From NCBI RefSeq assembly GCF_036898095.1, contig NC_090730.1, positions 28,354,280 to 28,418,279 on the forward strand: a stretch of 64,000 bases of DNA, in the 5' to 3' direction. The translations under genes and the position numbers were made by a program. Positions 1 to 12,600 of this stretch are shown here, piece after piece. How positions within the stretch are numbered: the first letter of the stretch is position 1; the number at the start of each line of letters is the position of its first letter. The DNA is from Palaemon carinicauda (Eukaryota > Arthropoda > Malacostraca > Decapoda > Palaemonidae). Below the pieces are notes generated by a model. It did not search any database. It was given only the letters and a program-made list of their open reading frames with translations, and had not been told where the DNA came from.

Positions 1-405
1 TTGTAGTGAATTCTAGATTAGGGCTCTTCTGTATTGAGAGTCTCCGTTCTGTAACAAATGACCTAGACCAACTGTTATTCTGCCTTGTTAGGGCACTGAA
101 GAAATCCCTAAAAAGGAATTCCAGAGTCCACCTTCAGATCAGCAGGCTCTTTGTGAGTCCAAGGAGAACCAAGAGGAAGATTACAAAGAACTACATATCT
201 TCCTGGATATGACAGGTAATTGAGAGAGCCATACAACCAGGCTCCTCGCCTTCCAGTCGTACAACGTCAGGGGTGTCAGCTCATCCCTGGCGTTCAAAAA
301 GAATTTCCGACAGGTACTACAAGAGGTGTGTGGAAATGGAAAACAATGTTCACTGCCCCCTACTTGCAAGTCATAACCCACAGGAATCTAGATACATTAA
401 CCTAA
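1..405 (+). pseudogene. Tyrosine recombinase C-terminal fragment (DIRS)
   Basis: Translated pieces match the C-terminal half of the DIRS recombinases elsewhere in the window. LFCLVRALKKSLKR corresponds to LCPVRALKFYLKR of E1, and SRLFVSPRRTKRKITKNYISSWI corresponds to the segment before the His-x-x-Arg motif. VSSSLAFKKNF and FTAPYLQVITHRNLDT surround the catalytic tyrosine position (compare FTAFYLREFTYKSLDA in E4). At least two frame changes and a stop separate these pieces, so it is non-functional. The reading stops at the foldback insertion and resumes after it. Confidence 0.7.
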
Positions 406-635
406 AGCCCCTATTACACTTCTCCGGTTTCCTATGGCGCCATCAGTCGCGATGCTTGCATATTGTCAAACCGGAGCGTGTGATTGCAAATCGGTTGTAT
501 GAAAGCTCACCCATGACCGATATGGGTGAGCTTTCATACAACCGATTTGCAATCACACGCTCCGGTTTGACAATATGCAAGCATCGCAACTGATGGCGCC
601 GTAGGAAACCGGAGAAGTGTAATAGGGGCTTTAGG
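401..635. mobile_element. 235-bp foldback element (near-perfect palindrome)
   Basis: Two arms of about 117 bp are inverted copies with only a few mismatches, meeting at 518 in the palindromic core ctcacccatgaccgatatgg. The ends are cctaaagcccctattacac and its complement. There is no coding capacity; open frames on both strands are mirror images. It sits inside a DIRS recombinase reading, which dates it as later than that element. I see no clear target-site duplication, so the superfamily is unassigned. It would form a strong hairpin if transcribed. Confidence 0.85.
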
Positions 636-1465
636 TCCTGTGGTGCCTGCACAAAACGTTGTTAGTAACACCTCGGCTCTCTTCTAGGACAAGTAGCAGT
701 CGATTGAGGGCAGATGTTACCTGCAACTAAGTCTAGGATGAATGTGCAAGTGACTGGCCACTTCCTATTTCAACTTCCTCTCTTTCGGGGTCCAGCACCC
801 AAAAAAACTCTGCAAGCTGACCTCCCCCGACTGCAGATTGGTACCATTGTCCCTTGTGTAACCCGATATGTGTTAATATATTTACGTCTTCGTTCTCCAA
901 ATGAAATGGAGTGGGGCAATGTCTAGGTTAAGTGAGGAATTTAGCTCCAAATTTATGCTTACCTAGTCAAGTCACATTGCTAAATTCTTCACCTGGCACG
1001 GACTGTCCAGGCCGTCATCTGACGTCAGGGTGCCATCTAAAAGCTTGTACAAAGCAGTGTGTCATCCCGGGACAGTCACCAGCTAGTTGGTTTTTGACGA
1101 AGTCTCCACTGTAAAGAGCGTAAGGTTTGTATATGGTGCTAGAACAAATGACAGATTTGAAATCATTTTTACTTTTCCCAACTCTACAACCCTGGACTCC
1201 TTACACATACTTGTCCCCCCATCACCTTCCCCCCGGAAGTCTTGGGGCTCAATTACAAAGTGACGATCGTTTACTAGTGCAGGTGTGAGTGTGGTGGTTG
1301 GTCTAACCCTGCTACCCCCTCTACTAACTAGCGTAGGGTAGTTACACCTCGATAAAGCTTTAACAGCTAGTTTTAGCCATCACCAAAATATATCTCCACC
1401 ACAAGAGCTCCAGGTTTGTATAGTTACAAAAAATTACAGACTATTTCAAATTTGTCATTTTAGTT

Positions 1466-3299
1466 AACTTTAAAGTAACCATATTTCTGTATGTTGTGCG
1501 CACGCACGCACACCATTCATAAAAATAAAAAAAAGTTGGTCAAATCATAGTTGTAAAATTTGGAGAAATAAAGTGTAGTAAATGCTATTATGTTGTCTAT
1601 TGTATTTGCATCAAAAGCATTAAAAAAATTGACAAGTTTAATCACTTATTAGGAGTGGCATAACCTGACTGAATGCTTAACAGTTGAGGTTTTGTAAAAC
1701 TAAGACTACACACATACAATTGGAGGTTAAAATAAAAATACATTACATAGAAATAGTCAGGTACAATATTCAGGTACATTTCATAAAAAAAAAAAAAAAA
1801 AAGACATTTCATTCTCTATGTAAATAACTCTATATTTACACAAAAATTAAGTAGAGATGCTGGTACTTTATAGCAGTGACATATTTCAGAAAGGTGTTGT
1901 ATATTTTTTTTTTTTTTTGCCAAATATGACAACCCTAAAAACAATCTTGCACATAAGCCTTATATTACACATGGAAAAAATGCCCAATATGGTAATGGTT
2001 TTTGAAACAGTCTGACAATATCTGCAATGATAATCTTACTCCTTGAATATATGGAATTCTACTTTATCTGGCAAAATAAAATTAGAGGCTTTACATAATA
2101 AATTTAAACAACTTTAAAATCTATCGGTCATATTATCTCCTATTAGACCTTTGAATAATATTGGGCAATGATATCCTAACTGGAAATAATGCTGAATTCT
2201 TTTTTAATTCCATTGCAGCATGAAAGAAATGCGTTACAAAATTTAATAAAAATATTTTCAAAATAAACCCATTACCCATAAATACACTATATCTTTGGTT
2301 AATGAATCATCTGTAACTACAATGACCATGGAGAAAGAGAAAAAAGGTAGTAGTTGCCACATAGCATAAAACAGTCTGAACCTCAATTTTCAATAAACAG
2401 CAGGGTTAAAAGGGAATTCTTATAAGTAATGATTTATAATTGATTTTACATAACTGAACTTATTACATAGCAAACAATTTAGAGGAGATGGGTCTAGCGG
2501 CTGAAAACTTCTGCTGTCCAATCTCTCTTCTGGCATGGGTTTGCTTCATGGATGTGTTTGATCTAAGAAAGGCACCTGACATTTGAAGGTCATGCTACTT
2601 TATCAATGATCTGGGCTATTGCCACAAATGGCTGATTATTGTTTTAACTGCTCCTGCACTGTAGCCGCTCACTCTTAATATTCTATCCATTGGTAAATCA
2701 AATAAACAATCGCTAAAATAACCAGGGTACTAGGATGAAAATAATAGGGCTGCATTATAATTACCCTTGTGGTAGACCATGCAAAACTGTCAGAACAAAA
2801 GGATATCTGGGCTTACTACAAAAAAGCTTCTATTAATGAGTATTGAGAAACCTTTATATTTTATTGTTCCAATATATTTGGACTTTGGGTAACCGTATTT
2901 AAGAATTTGCTGAAAATCAATGAGGATGAAATAATCAGTAGATGCACTAATCTATGGAAGAGAATAACCAAGGTATTGGGTAACAAAAAAAAAAAAAAAA
3001 AAAAAAAATATCGCATAAATCCAGGGATACAACGAACAAACAAGAAAAAGCTGCTAAATGAAAAATATGACGTGAACCAGAGGATGTAGGCAGAAATGAG
3101 GGACCAACAGAAAAAATGAAAAGGTTGAGAGGGCCCTTGAAAAATTGAAAAACACAAGGACTTCTTGGAAAAACAAAACTGGCTTCATAAAAGCAGCAGG
3201 TTATTGTGTCATTCATAAGCTTGTTAAGGTGTATGAAAACCTTCCCTTAAAAACAATAGAACCAGGGAAAACTTTTCCAGTAACGTATACAGAGGAATA
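1466..3299. other. No gene seen; A/T runs
   Basis: AT-rich sequence with no convincing coding signal. It contains homopolymer runs of A at 1785-1802 and 2985-3008 and a T run near 1906-1919. The long A run at 2985 could be the tail of an old retroposon, but nothing recognisable precedes it. Confidence 0.5.
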
Positions 3300-5060
3300 A
3301 GACTTGTTTACACAAGGTAAGGAAGGGCTGAGATAAATTATAGAGTGATGATTGTTAATTTGGCTTCATACCAGAGATCAACCTCCAAAGTATTCTGTAC
3401 AATGATGCATTTATGGGAAAAAAGTAATTAGATAAGCATTTTGAGTGGGGTGTACCACAAAAGACTCGTCAAGTCAAGTGCTGTTACTCTTAACAAAACT
3501 CTACATCTAAAATGAAGGCAGTGGCATGACTTGAGAAAAATTATTGACAAAAATGTTGGCTTCAATCAAGTATCAGCACTGAACCCACATATAATGGACT
3601 CCAAGAATGACAGCCTATGAGAGTTGCTAAGCAGAAGACCTGTGTTAACAGAAAAATCCGAGAAAGAGCCGATGGAAATATTCAAGTTTTAAAGGTGGAA
3701 GAGTGGAATGAGAACAGGACTGAAATCACCATAAGCAAGACAAATAAATCTAATGTCTAACTTTCCCCATAAAATTAGAGTAAAAGTACGAGTATGAGAA
3801 CTCAAAAGATTGAGATGAGAAGGAACGAATAAGTGACCTGTGGAACAAGTGTAAGCATACAGTATTACCACTGAGCATTCTATGTTATAGAAAGTGACTT
3901 GAAGGACAGCAGTTGCTTTGTAGTCTTGCTATTTAACAAAGGCATGGGAAAAGGTGATAAAGACGTGGTCCTGGTGTATATAATACAAGATGATGGGTAT
4001 ACCTCATTACATATCTAACTATATAAAGAGATAAAATGAAAAAGATCATGATGACGGTATTAGAAATATCTTCAGCAGATGACAAATGTGCTAAGTACTT
4101 CAGTCTATATAGTGAAATTGAAGTGCAAGAAGAGAACAAAAATTTGTTTAAAAAACTGTTGGATGATGTTGACAAAGCAATTTACAGTATTCTAAAATTG
4201 GCAATGCAGTTAGAGCAATCAATAGAATCAGTTATGAAATATCCATGGGTGGGAATTAGGAACAGATCAATAGCATCATAACCAGAAAAAAGGAAATACT
4301 GGTTGGAAAATTTTTGTGAGATGAAAGATTAGGGAAGATAATCTGATTGCTATACCAGGAGCTATGAATGTACTAATGAAAGAGTTTATAGTTTTTGGCA
4401 TGGGTGATTGACTAACTCGTGAAAGTTTCGTCTGACAACCTGGCACTGGAACTGCTAGGTTATTCTTTGAAGAAAGGTTAGGTTGCCAGTGTTGAACACC
4501 AAGATAGGAGATACAGAGAGTAAATGATATGAAGTGCAAGAATTAAAGGTGTAACAGAAGGTTGCCAGTGTTGAACACCAAGATAGGAGATACAGAGAGT
4601 AAATGATACGAAGTGCAAGAATTAATGGTGTAACAGAAGGGGAAGCCTACAGTTACACTATGGAGTAACAAATAAGGGAAGCTGGATAGCAAGATGAAAG
4701 AAACAAAGTGGATGCAGCTAGTAGGATGAAGGGACTACAAAGATCAAGACTCTGTAATATAAAAAGAAACTTAGGAAGAAAATAGAAAGCATCAGGCTAT
4801 GATGGAATCTCTGAAGAAATGCTTTCAGCTGAAAATAAAATGACAATCCATATGCTAACTAGACTTAGGCAGAATGTGGAATGAGGATACAAAGCCTTAT
4901 AACTAGGAATAATTGCGAGTTACAGCTAACATAACAGTGAAAGATGACCGATTGAGCATAAAAACTATAAAACATTGACTTCAGTCAATCCCAATGAAAA
5001 AAATTAGTGTGCATAATTCTAAAAGCTTTAAAAATCAAGGGTTAAATTCGGGAAACATTT
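3300..5060 (+). pseudogene. Possible decayed LINE reverse transcriptase region
   Basis: Plus-strand text near 4790-5040 reads, with stops and shifts, like the start of an RTE-type reverse transcriptase: GYDGISEEMLSAEN followed by MLTRL, MWNEDTKP and LGIIA. That is the usual order around a 'GPDGI..E.L' motif. Upstream there are only Lys/Glu-rich broken frames. It is heavily mutated and carries a 79-bp tandem duplication. Confidence is low; the reading was done by eye through many frame changes. Confidence 0.35.
4481..4638. repeat. 79-bp tandem duplication
   Basis: Two adjacent copies (4481-4559 and 4560-4638) begin ggttgccagtgttgaacacc and differ at about two positions. The near identity points to a recent duplication inside otherwise old repeat sequence. 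Confidence 0.9.
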
Positions 5061-5222
5061 CATTAAAATACAGTATTGTAAAAAAAAAAAATTGTACAAC
5101 ATTTTAAAAATTACCTTCTCATACTTTTTTATGATTAACTAAAGGTATTTGACATTATTCATAGATTAATATTAAGGAATGTCTTACATTATTATGGCAT
5201 TCTAGTTAAATATGTAAAACTA

Positions 5223-5274
5223 ATTGAAACTAATCATGAATGAAGCATATTGAAACTAATCATGAATGAAGCAT
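5223..5274. repeat. 26-bp tandem duplication
   Basis: Two perfect copies of a 26-bp unit beginning attgaaactaatcatgaatg lie head to tail in the 3' flank of GTF3C3. Confidence 0.85.
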
Positions 5275-5483
5275 ATGCAAAGTTAATGTTGATGAAATCC
5301 TGTCGTGTAAATTTGCAGTAATTAGTTGAGCGCTACAAGGAAATATGTCACATTTGCTCTTTACTCTTCTTGATTATGATGGGAAAACAGATAATTAAAC
5401 CAGACCACTGATTAAAGCGAGGACAGCGTATGGACACAAGACACTTGTTTGAGAATAGACAAATGAGGGAGCATTTGATTTGT

Positions 5484-5616
5484 CTTTTTACTCTTTCACT
5501 AAAATTCAATTTAAGAGAATATGTATTGAATATAACTGTTCCTACATACTGTATCTAGGAACAATAATATTTAATACATTTTCTCTTAAATAGGGTTTTA
5601 CTGAAAGAGTAAAAAG
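5484..5616. repeat. 133-bp imperfect hairpin, MITE-like
   Basis: The left arm starts ctttttactctttcactaaa and the right arm ends with its near complement (ttttactgaaagagtaaaaag). The arms are about 50 bp and the centre again pairs (gttccta/taggaac). It lies about 275 nt beyond the GTF3C3 stop codon, so it may be inside the 3' UTR. The only polyadenylation-like hexamer I noticed on the minus strand nearby, ATTAAA (5575-5570), is in its right arm. Origin as a small non-autonomous DNA transposon is inference. Confidence 0.7.
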
Positions 5617-5890
5617 AAAAAAAAAATATTGAGCCTGCTGGATAAGGCTTGGAGATCAATTTAGACTGACAAGAAAGTAAGATTATACAACAGTAAAATC
5701 TGCACAAATATGTTGCGAAACAAATGCAAATTTCATTTCCACACAGGTGGAATTTTCAGGTCTCATCTATTTTTTAAAAATCTTACTACAGTACTGTACT
5801 TCACTGCCTTACATTACAACTAACTCTTAAGTGGCAATGAACAATACATTGACATTTTCCTCAAGCACTGTACATCACAGATGATTAAAT

Positions 5891-6626
5891 CTAAACCTGA
5901 ATGTATCTAAACATATACATTCTTGCTAAATTGGGAGATCCACTACTCTGGTAAATAAGAGCCAGATTGAATGCAATCTCACGTGATAAATCGAGCATTG
6001 GCCCATCTGGAGGAGACTCCACTGCCGGACATTCTAGAGCACGTTTGTAGTAGTGAATAGCTTGTGGTAATAAATTCAGCTGGTGAAATGCCCTTCCCAT
6101 ATTGTACATAGACTCTTGACATTCCCCTCTCATTTCTACATAAGTGTTAAGAAAAGCGCAAGCCTGAACAACAAGAGAATGCTTTTTCCCACTAAATTTT
6201 TGACAAGCCATATGGGTAAATGTCAATCCCAACATCAAAGGAATAAGAGGATTACTGGGATCTTGCTTAAATGCCTGTATATATTGGGCTAAGGAATATT
6301 TGTATGTTCCTGCTACCAAGCAGTTATGACCATTAAGCAGGTCTAATGCCACTAAATCGGGATGCTTGTGAGTCAGTCGAAGAAGGAACCGATTATGCCG
6401 AAAATCATCAGCCTTAGATATAATTAAGTTGAGCAGATTCCAGCACCTTTCACTCTCAGGATTCTTGATGACTAACTCACGCATGATGTTGTATGCAAAA
6501 TAAGAGCTATCATTATAAATGCATGCCAGGAGGCACATAAATTCAATTTCTCTTGCCCTTTCTTTTTCTTTCATGAATTCCTTTGATCCCAGTGCACTAA
6601 AGGTCATTCTCTCCAACTCTTCAAAT
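5891..6626 (-). CDS. GTF3C3: GTF3C3 exon I (terminal coding exon)
   Basis: The coding part is 736 nt: one base completing Arg, 244 codons and a TAG stop. The acceptor is tttcttttcag|a. This single exon encodes the whole C-terminal TPR block. Recognisable family segments include ALDLLNGHNCLVAGTYKY, LMLGLTFTHMACQKF, GRAFHQLNLLPQAIHYY and FNLALIYQSSG. The protein ends RYIQV. The uninterrupted terminal exon contrasts with the short 5' exons. Confidence 0.97.
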
Positions 6627-9600
6627 CTGAAAAGAAACATATTTAAAAAATTTATTGTTTAAACAAAGTGTGTCACATTCAATGAAAATAGAATCTTGCA
6701 ACCACTGAATCTAAGGGTTTCAACTAACAGGGAGTAATATAATCAAAATGTGTTTCGGGTCTGGGCTATTAAAGATTTGCACTGGTATTGGACTTCATTA
6801 TAAAAATTTCTAATAAGTTCTTTTAAGGAAATGATAAGAACTTTAGCAAATAAAAATGAAATACAAGTCTGCACTATATTTGCATAAAATCTGTTTGTAC
6901 TTAAGATTAACTACCTAACATACATAAGAACGGAATACTTATAAGCAAAGAAAGTACATGGCAATGTAATCTCATTCTTTTTTTGCCTCCTGTTCTCCTC
7001 TATTAATTCTGTCTTGTTTTGCAACAATTGTGACAAAACTGCATAGAGAATTGTTATCTTGTGTCACTTCTGTAACCTGGTAATAAGCCTGAGAAAATAT
7101 GTCTGGTGAAGTGTGCAAGTTTTACAGTCTGAGAGTGCAAGAGTGTAGATTGTGAGACATACTGAAGATATCAATGCTTGGCAGGCAGTTGAACTTTATG
7201 GCAGTAACAATGTTGTCATATACAGTTCTCTTTTTCTGTTTAGGAGTAAAGACTAGAACGCTTATTATTTTTTTGGAACACTGTCTTAGTTCACCTGGAA
7301 TTACTAGATTATTTGATGTTTTAGGACATAAGTAATGTTTCAGTTTGCTTACTGAGAAATTTGACTGGATATCCAGTGAATGCAGTATAGATTAAAAAAG
7401 TGAATCTGTTGAATATTTCTAGTGGTTAAAAATACAGATATTTTCAAGACAAAAAATAACCTGCATAGAATTTTTTATGAACATAAGACTTGCTTACTAG
7501 CATGGAAAATTATCTTATGGTTATGAATTTAATATGGTATTTTGCTTATTGATTTATTTTACATTATAATTTATCTTATCTATAATAAGGACATAAGTGT
7601 GAATGTGTACATAGGACATAAATAAAATCAATGTGTAAAAATACTCTTTGGGCTCAAGCCATGTCATCCTGATGGAAGTTCCTATTATTAGCTTCCTAAA
7701 TGGATATATGTACTACAGTGATATTCCCAGAGAATTTTACCTTCAGGTCCCCAGAATTCTAACTCCTGGCACGAATATCCTTACATTTTCTCTCAAGGAT
7801 ATCACATAATATCAGAGGACGTGTTCTTGACACGCTACTTAGCAATCTGTACCCCGCAAAGCAGTCACTTACAGTACATTAGCAATCTTGTGTTGTCACC
7901 TTTAGATGTACTGCTTAAAGTGTTATGACCTTGCACCCCTTCTTTATTTCAAATATCCTTTAGTACAGTATAACGTCTGAATTAATGTATACGTATGGCA
8001 TAAATAAAATCAATGCGTAAAGAATGTTTGATTTCTATAGCCTCTTATACTTATTGGGAACTCAACACACAACCACTATAGATACAATGATGTATGTTGG
8101 GACCATAAAGGATGCATGTGTACAAAGCATTCACTTTAGAGTACATTAGTTACCTTGTGTTCGGCCCCTTTGCATGTACTGCTTGAAGTGTTATGGCCTT
8201 GCACTCCTCCTTTGTTTTAAATATCCTTTAGTACAGTATAAGGTCTATATTAATGTGCATTTGTTTATATCTATCTTTCTTTCAACAACCATGTGAAATA
8301 CTTCCATACCGAAGCATACAAAGAAAATTCTCATTTGAGAAATAGCAATCAAGTCACCCTTATTAATCTTGAAATGCAATTTATTAGTCTCATTAAAAAG
8401 CTTTATAATTCTGCAGCAATGTCAACAGATTTGTGTGTAAAGATTATTGTATGGCAAGGTAATTTGTCAATCATCTTGACATAACCATGAGGCATGAACA
8501 AAACAAATAGCAATCACAGATGGTACTTAAGACAAAAATATCACATGACAATGAAAGAAATACTGTATTGCTTTTATGACAAGACCATTTTCCCCTAAAT
8601 CCATCAATCATACATATGCTCAATATTCATGTCTCAAATCTTTGCAGGTTCACCTAATTTTGTATGTCAGACAGATGGTTACAATGTGCATGAATATGTC
8701 TCAATCAGCTTCATCATTTTACATGTAAACTGCATGCCAAGCAGCAAGGTTCATGTTATGTATCTTGGAAGAAGGAACATGATAGTGTATATGATTTCAT
8801 GTGATTACAGTATATTAAAAATGATTCTTATGAAAGCATATCATTTTATCAAAACCCAATCACATTGTGCGTGGATTCACATTTTTAAATGACCTTAGCC
8901 ATGTACTTTTTTTCATACCAGACAGGAGAGATCCTTAATACATGTATCTCAATTGACCCATAGTTAGGTACTAACAACACCCCTTACGTACATTAATTGT
9001 ATGTCTTTACCTTTTTAGAAAAGTATAATTGTAACTTTTTCTACTTACAGGTACTGTACTGAATTGTTTGCCAGCTCCCCAAAATATCATAAGCTAATAT
9101 TTTACTATATTGCTTTGGATTTTACCTATAAGAACTGTTATCCAGCATCTGACAGCAATATTCTGGTCAACAAAAAAACTTCCAATGGACAGCATGAAAA
9201 CAGACATACAACAAACACAAGCCGACGTCAAAGGCATTTTTTTTTCATTTCATGAACGAAGGTACTTTATTTTTAAAACAAACCAATATCTAATAACGGG
9301 TATTGCAAGCTATCAATTCAGATGTTTTGAATGTTTTTTTTCCGGTAAACAAAATATATCCCAAGCATTTACTAGATGTGCAGAAACACACCTGAATTAT
9401 AATTGATGTACAGCACAGTAAATATTTCCTGCTACTTTTCTGCTTGCAAGGAGTCTTTATGTCAGATTTCTGTGTAAATAAACGTTTGTGCCAGCAAGCA
9501 TTTGTGTCCAAGCACTGAAAAAGTATGCTGGTATGATAAATTACTAGCACTATTTAATACCTAACCTTGCCAGAATTATGTCTTCCTTATATGAATGCTT

Positions 9601-12600
9601 AAAAGAATTCCAAAACCATTATGCAAGTCAGATAAGGAAGAAATGGCATTTTAAGAAGCCAAAAAAATCCCTTAGCTCTGCTATAACATTAATGTTTCCT
9701 CTCTCCAATAAGTCCTTTACATTGATCATGGATGCAGCACAGCAATGGGTGCAATACTAAAACAGGAAAGAGACAATGGCTGCCAACTGCTAGCATTTTT
9801 CAGCAAGAAGCTATCTCCAGTGGAACAGAAATACTCCATCTTTAACAGAGTACTACCTGCAGTCCACTGTGCCATTCAGCATTTCAGCTATATGCTTGAG
9901 GGATAGCAATTTGTGGTTCAAATGGACCATCAGCTCTTGATTCACGCCTTCCAAAAAAGGGAGATTGCCGGTCAGTGAACTAACAGAAGCAACATCAAGT
10001 ATCTGAAGGGCTCTTTCAACACCGTTGCAGATCCCCTTTCCAGAAAAATTACTGACATTGTCCAAATCACATAGCATAACCAGAGATACATAACCAGTGA
10101 TAAGGGGGCTAATTTCACGTCAGGCCTACGGAATTCTCTTGCTGCCAGCCTCAGGACTAAAGTAAACCATAAGACAGCGTACAATCAAGATACCATTAAC
10201 GTTAATGGGTTAAAGGTAGGAGCTAGTATCTTTATGCCCAAATGAGTACTATCTTCCAATGATAAACAAACCCAAAAATTAGCTAATGTTCTCTTGGTTC
10301 CTCCTGCAGTATAGAAGTAAACTCATACACAGAAGATGAAAGTATGAAAGTAGTGCCTTCTCCTAGAAGAAATGGCATAATAAACTGATTAAGGGAAGTT
10401 CTTAAAGCATCTTATTCAACCAAATTGAAAAAAGTGGCTAGTTCCAAAACAGTTTATGCACCTTAACTCTCCAACTTCATGATGGATAGAAACCTATGAT
10501 ACAGGAAGATGAAGGAGGCAACCTTGAAAGTAAGGAATTATCTCCTTTCTAAACCTTGTGTAACATTATTGCTGAGGAATACCTTAAGTTGAGTATGGTA
10601 AGTTTGGAAGCCTTTTATTCTTTCAATTCTTAGGAAATAGCCTCTTCCAAGACTGATTATATCCTTCAGTTAAGTTACCCCTTTGTGGTGAATAGCATCG
10701 ATATATTGTCTCAGATTCAGAAAAGGGTATGAATTATGATTCTCTTTTAAGCCTTAAGACTATAATATAGACATACTGACTGGTATGAGACTCATCTGTT
10801 ACATGATATCGTCTTAAATTTCAATTTGATTTCCAGTCTTGACCTTCTAAGTTGGTTGACTAAAGAGATATTGTTTGTGAGAAATCAAGTCGGGAGTGTT
10901 CTTGAATCACTTTACTGTACTTAGAAGCTTCATAAGTGTTTATTGAGTTTTAGTGGGCTTTCCTGCTAGATATATTAGCATTCTTGCATAGGAAAAACAC
11001 TGAGTTTTAAATAAATAAAGAACCTTTCAGGTTGTGATAAGTGTTCATTGCATTTTAAGTTATCTCTCAACTGAGTTTTAGTTTGTGCACAGGGAAAGTA
11101 CTACCTTTTAAATACCATTGCGAGGAGTACAATGTTGTAAACAGAACGACTAATGTTAAGCATTCATAATGGCCAAAAAAGCAAGCCAAGGTAATGATGA
11201 TTAGGGAGAACGGTTATTTTTGTGGAGTGATATGCCAATACTCCTTTACCTGTCAAGTCAGTGATAAGTTTTTAAATTTCAAATTATCTAAATACCTTTG
11301 TTACTATCAGAAGGCCAGCATGCCTTCCCTTGTGGGAGGTAAGTCTGACATGCCTGCCCAGTTTCTTACACTACTGTAGTTTGACTTCATTACAGTAGTT
11401 TGGTCTAGTGCTCTTAATTACATAGTGTTCCTTAGGTAAAGGTTCTGAATGTTCGCTGCTCCTTAAAGACTCGTGAAATGAAATAAAAACAAAGCGAATA
11501 TACCGTACTGTAAGTCTTATCTGTTGTTTACGTTTGTAAGCTCTTCAAGTCTACCATCTATGCTTTCCAAATCAGCTGATTAAGGTAAACAACCTAATTA
11601 TTTTTTTCTCTTGCTAAAACACAATTATTACTCTACTATTGCTATAATTTTAATTTTACCATATTAAAGTAATTAGTTTTTAGTAAAAATACTTTTCTTA
11701 TATCTTATTTACTGTTAATTTTAATGCCATAAAAAAATTTGGATGTGTATCATCCCTATTGCAGATGCACAATAACTGTGTAGTCTTTACCTTTACAATG
11801 GTTGATTACAAAACTTAGGAAGTTATTGACTTTTTCTTCCAATTCTTTAGGTAAAAGTGGACTAATAATATAGTAGTCCTATTCTGCTTAACGTCATTTA
11901 TAGAAACTATGGTAATTGTTTACTATTGTACGAAAGTTAAAATGTGAGCTAAACAGCTGTTGTTATCCGAATCAGTTACTCATAACAAAAAGCTATTTTT
12001 CATTCGGTAATATTTTATCATTCACTTAATGAACTAAAGTTGGGATAAAGAAGTGGAGAAAAAGAGGTTAGTTTATTATAATTTAGTCTCAAAAAAGGAA
12101 CTCGCATGATACATGAGATATGATAAAAATGATATTTTGATTATAAGATAAATTTTTGAATATACTTACCCGGTGAATATATAGCTGCAACTCTGTTGCT
12201 CGACAGACAACTCTACGGAAAAACTCGCCAGCGATCGCTACACAGGCTGCGGGTGTGCCCAACAGCGCCATCTGTCGACCAGATACCCAGCTCTCATGTA
12301 AACAAAGACTCAATTTTCTCCTCGTCCCACTGCGTCTCTATTGGGGAGGAAGGGAGGGTCATTTAATTTATATTCACCGGGTAAGTATATTCAAAAATTT
12401 ATTTTATAATCAAAATATCATTTTTAAATATTTAACTTAGCCGGTGAATATATAGCTGATTCACACCCAGGATGGTGGGTAGAGACCAGTAATATATGTT
12501 TACACTTTTATGAGCTAAGAGTTTTTTATTTCATTTTAGAAGTTATCAAAATTACAAAAACAAAATAAATAGGTACCTGGTAAGGAAGTCGACTTGAACA

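Larger units (their letters stand above)
1..1465 (+). mobile_element. DIRS-type retrotransposon, 3' end (decayed)
   Basis: This is a plus-strand relic of a YR retrotransposon. The C-terminal recombinase reading (1-405) is followed by a foldback insertion, the tail of the same reading (GPVVPAQNVVSNTSA at about 632-680) and a terminal region. Between 1122 and 1462 a 'ggtttgtata...' motif occurs twice, about 290 bp apart, followed by related AT-rich sequence containing caaattTGTCATTT-like text. That spacing resembles an ICR plus outer ITR end. The element is cut by the window start. Which DIRS subfamily it belongs to is inference; it is closer in recombinase sequence to E4 than to E1-E3. Confidence 0.65.

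Noticed and set aside
273..652. Two similar proteins on opposite strands (KPLLHFSGFL...)
   Set aside because: They are the two readings of one palindrome, so the match is automatic and not evidence for a gene.
12125..12458. Left end of E1 as a host regulatory hairpin or separate MITE
   Set aside because: The pairing with the far right end and recurrence in E2 and E3 show it is the DIRS ITR plus ICR.
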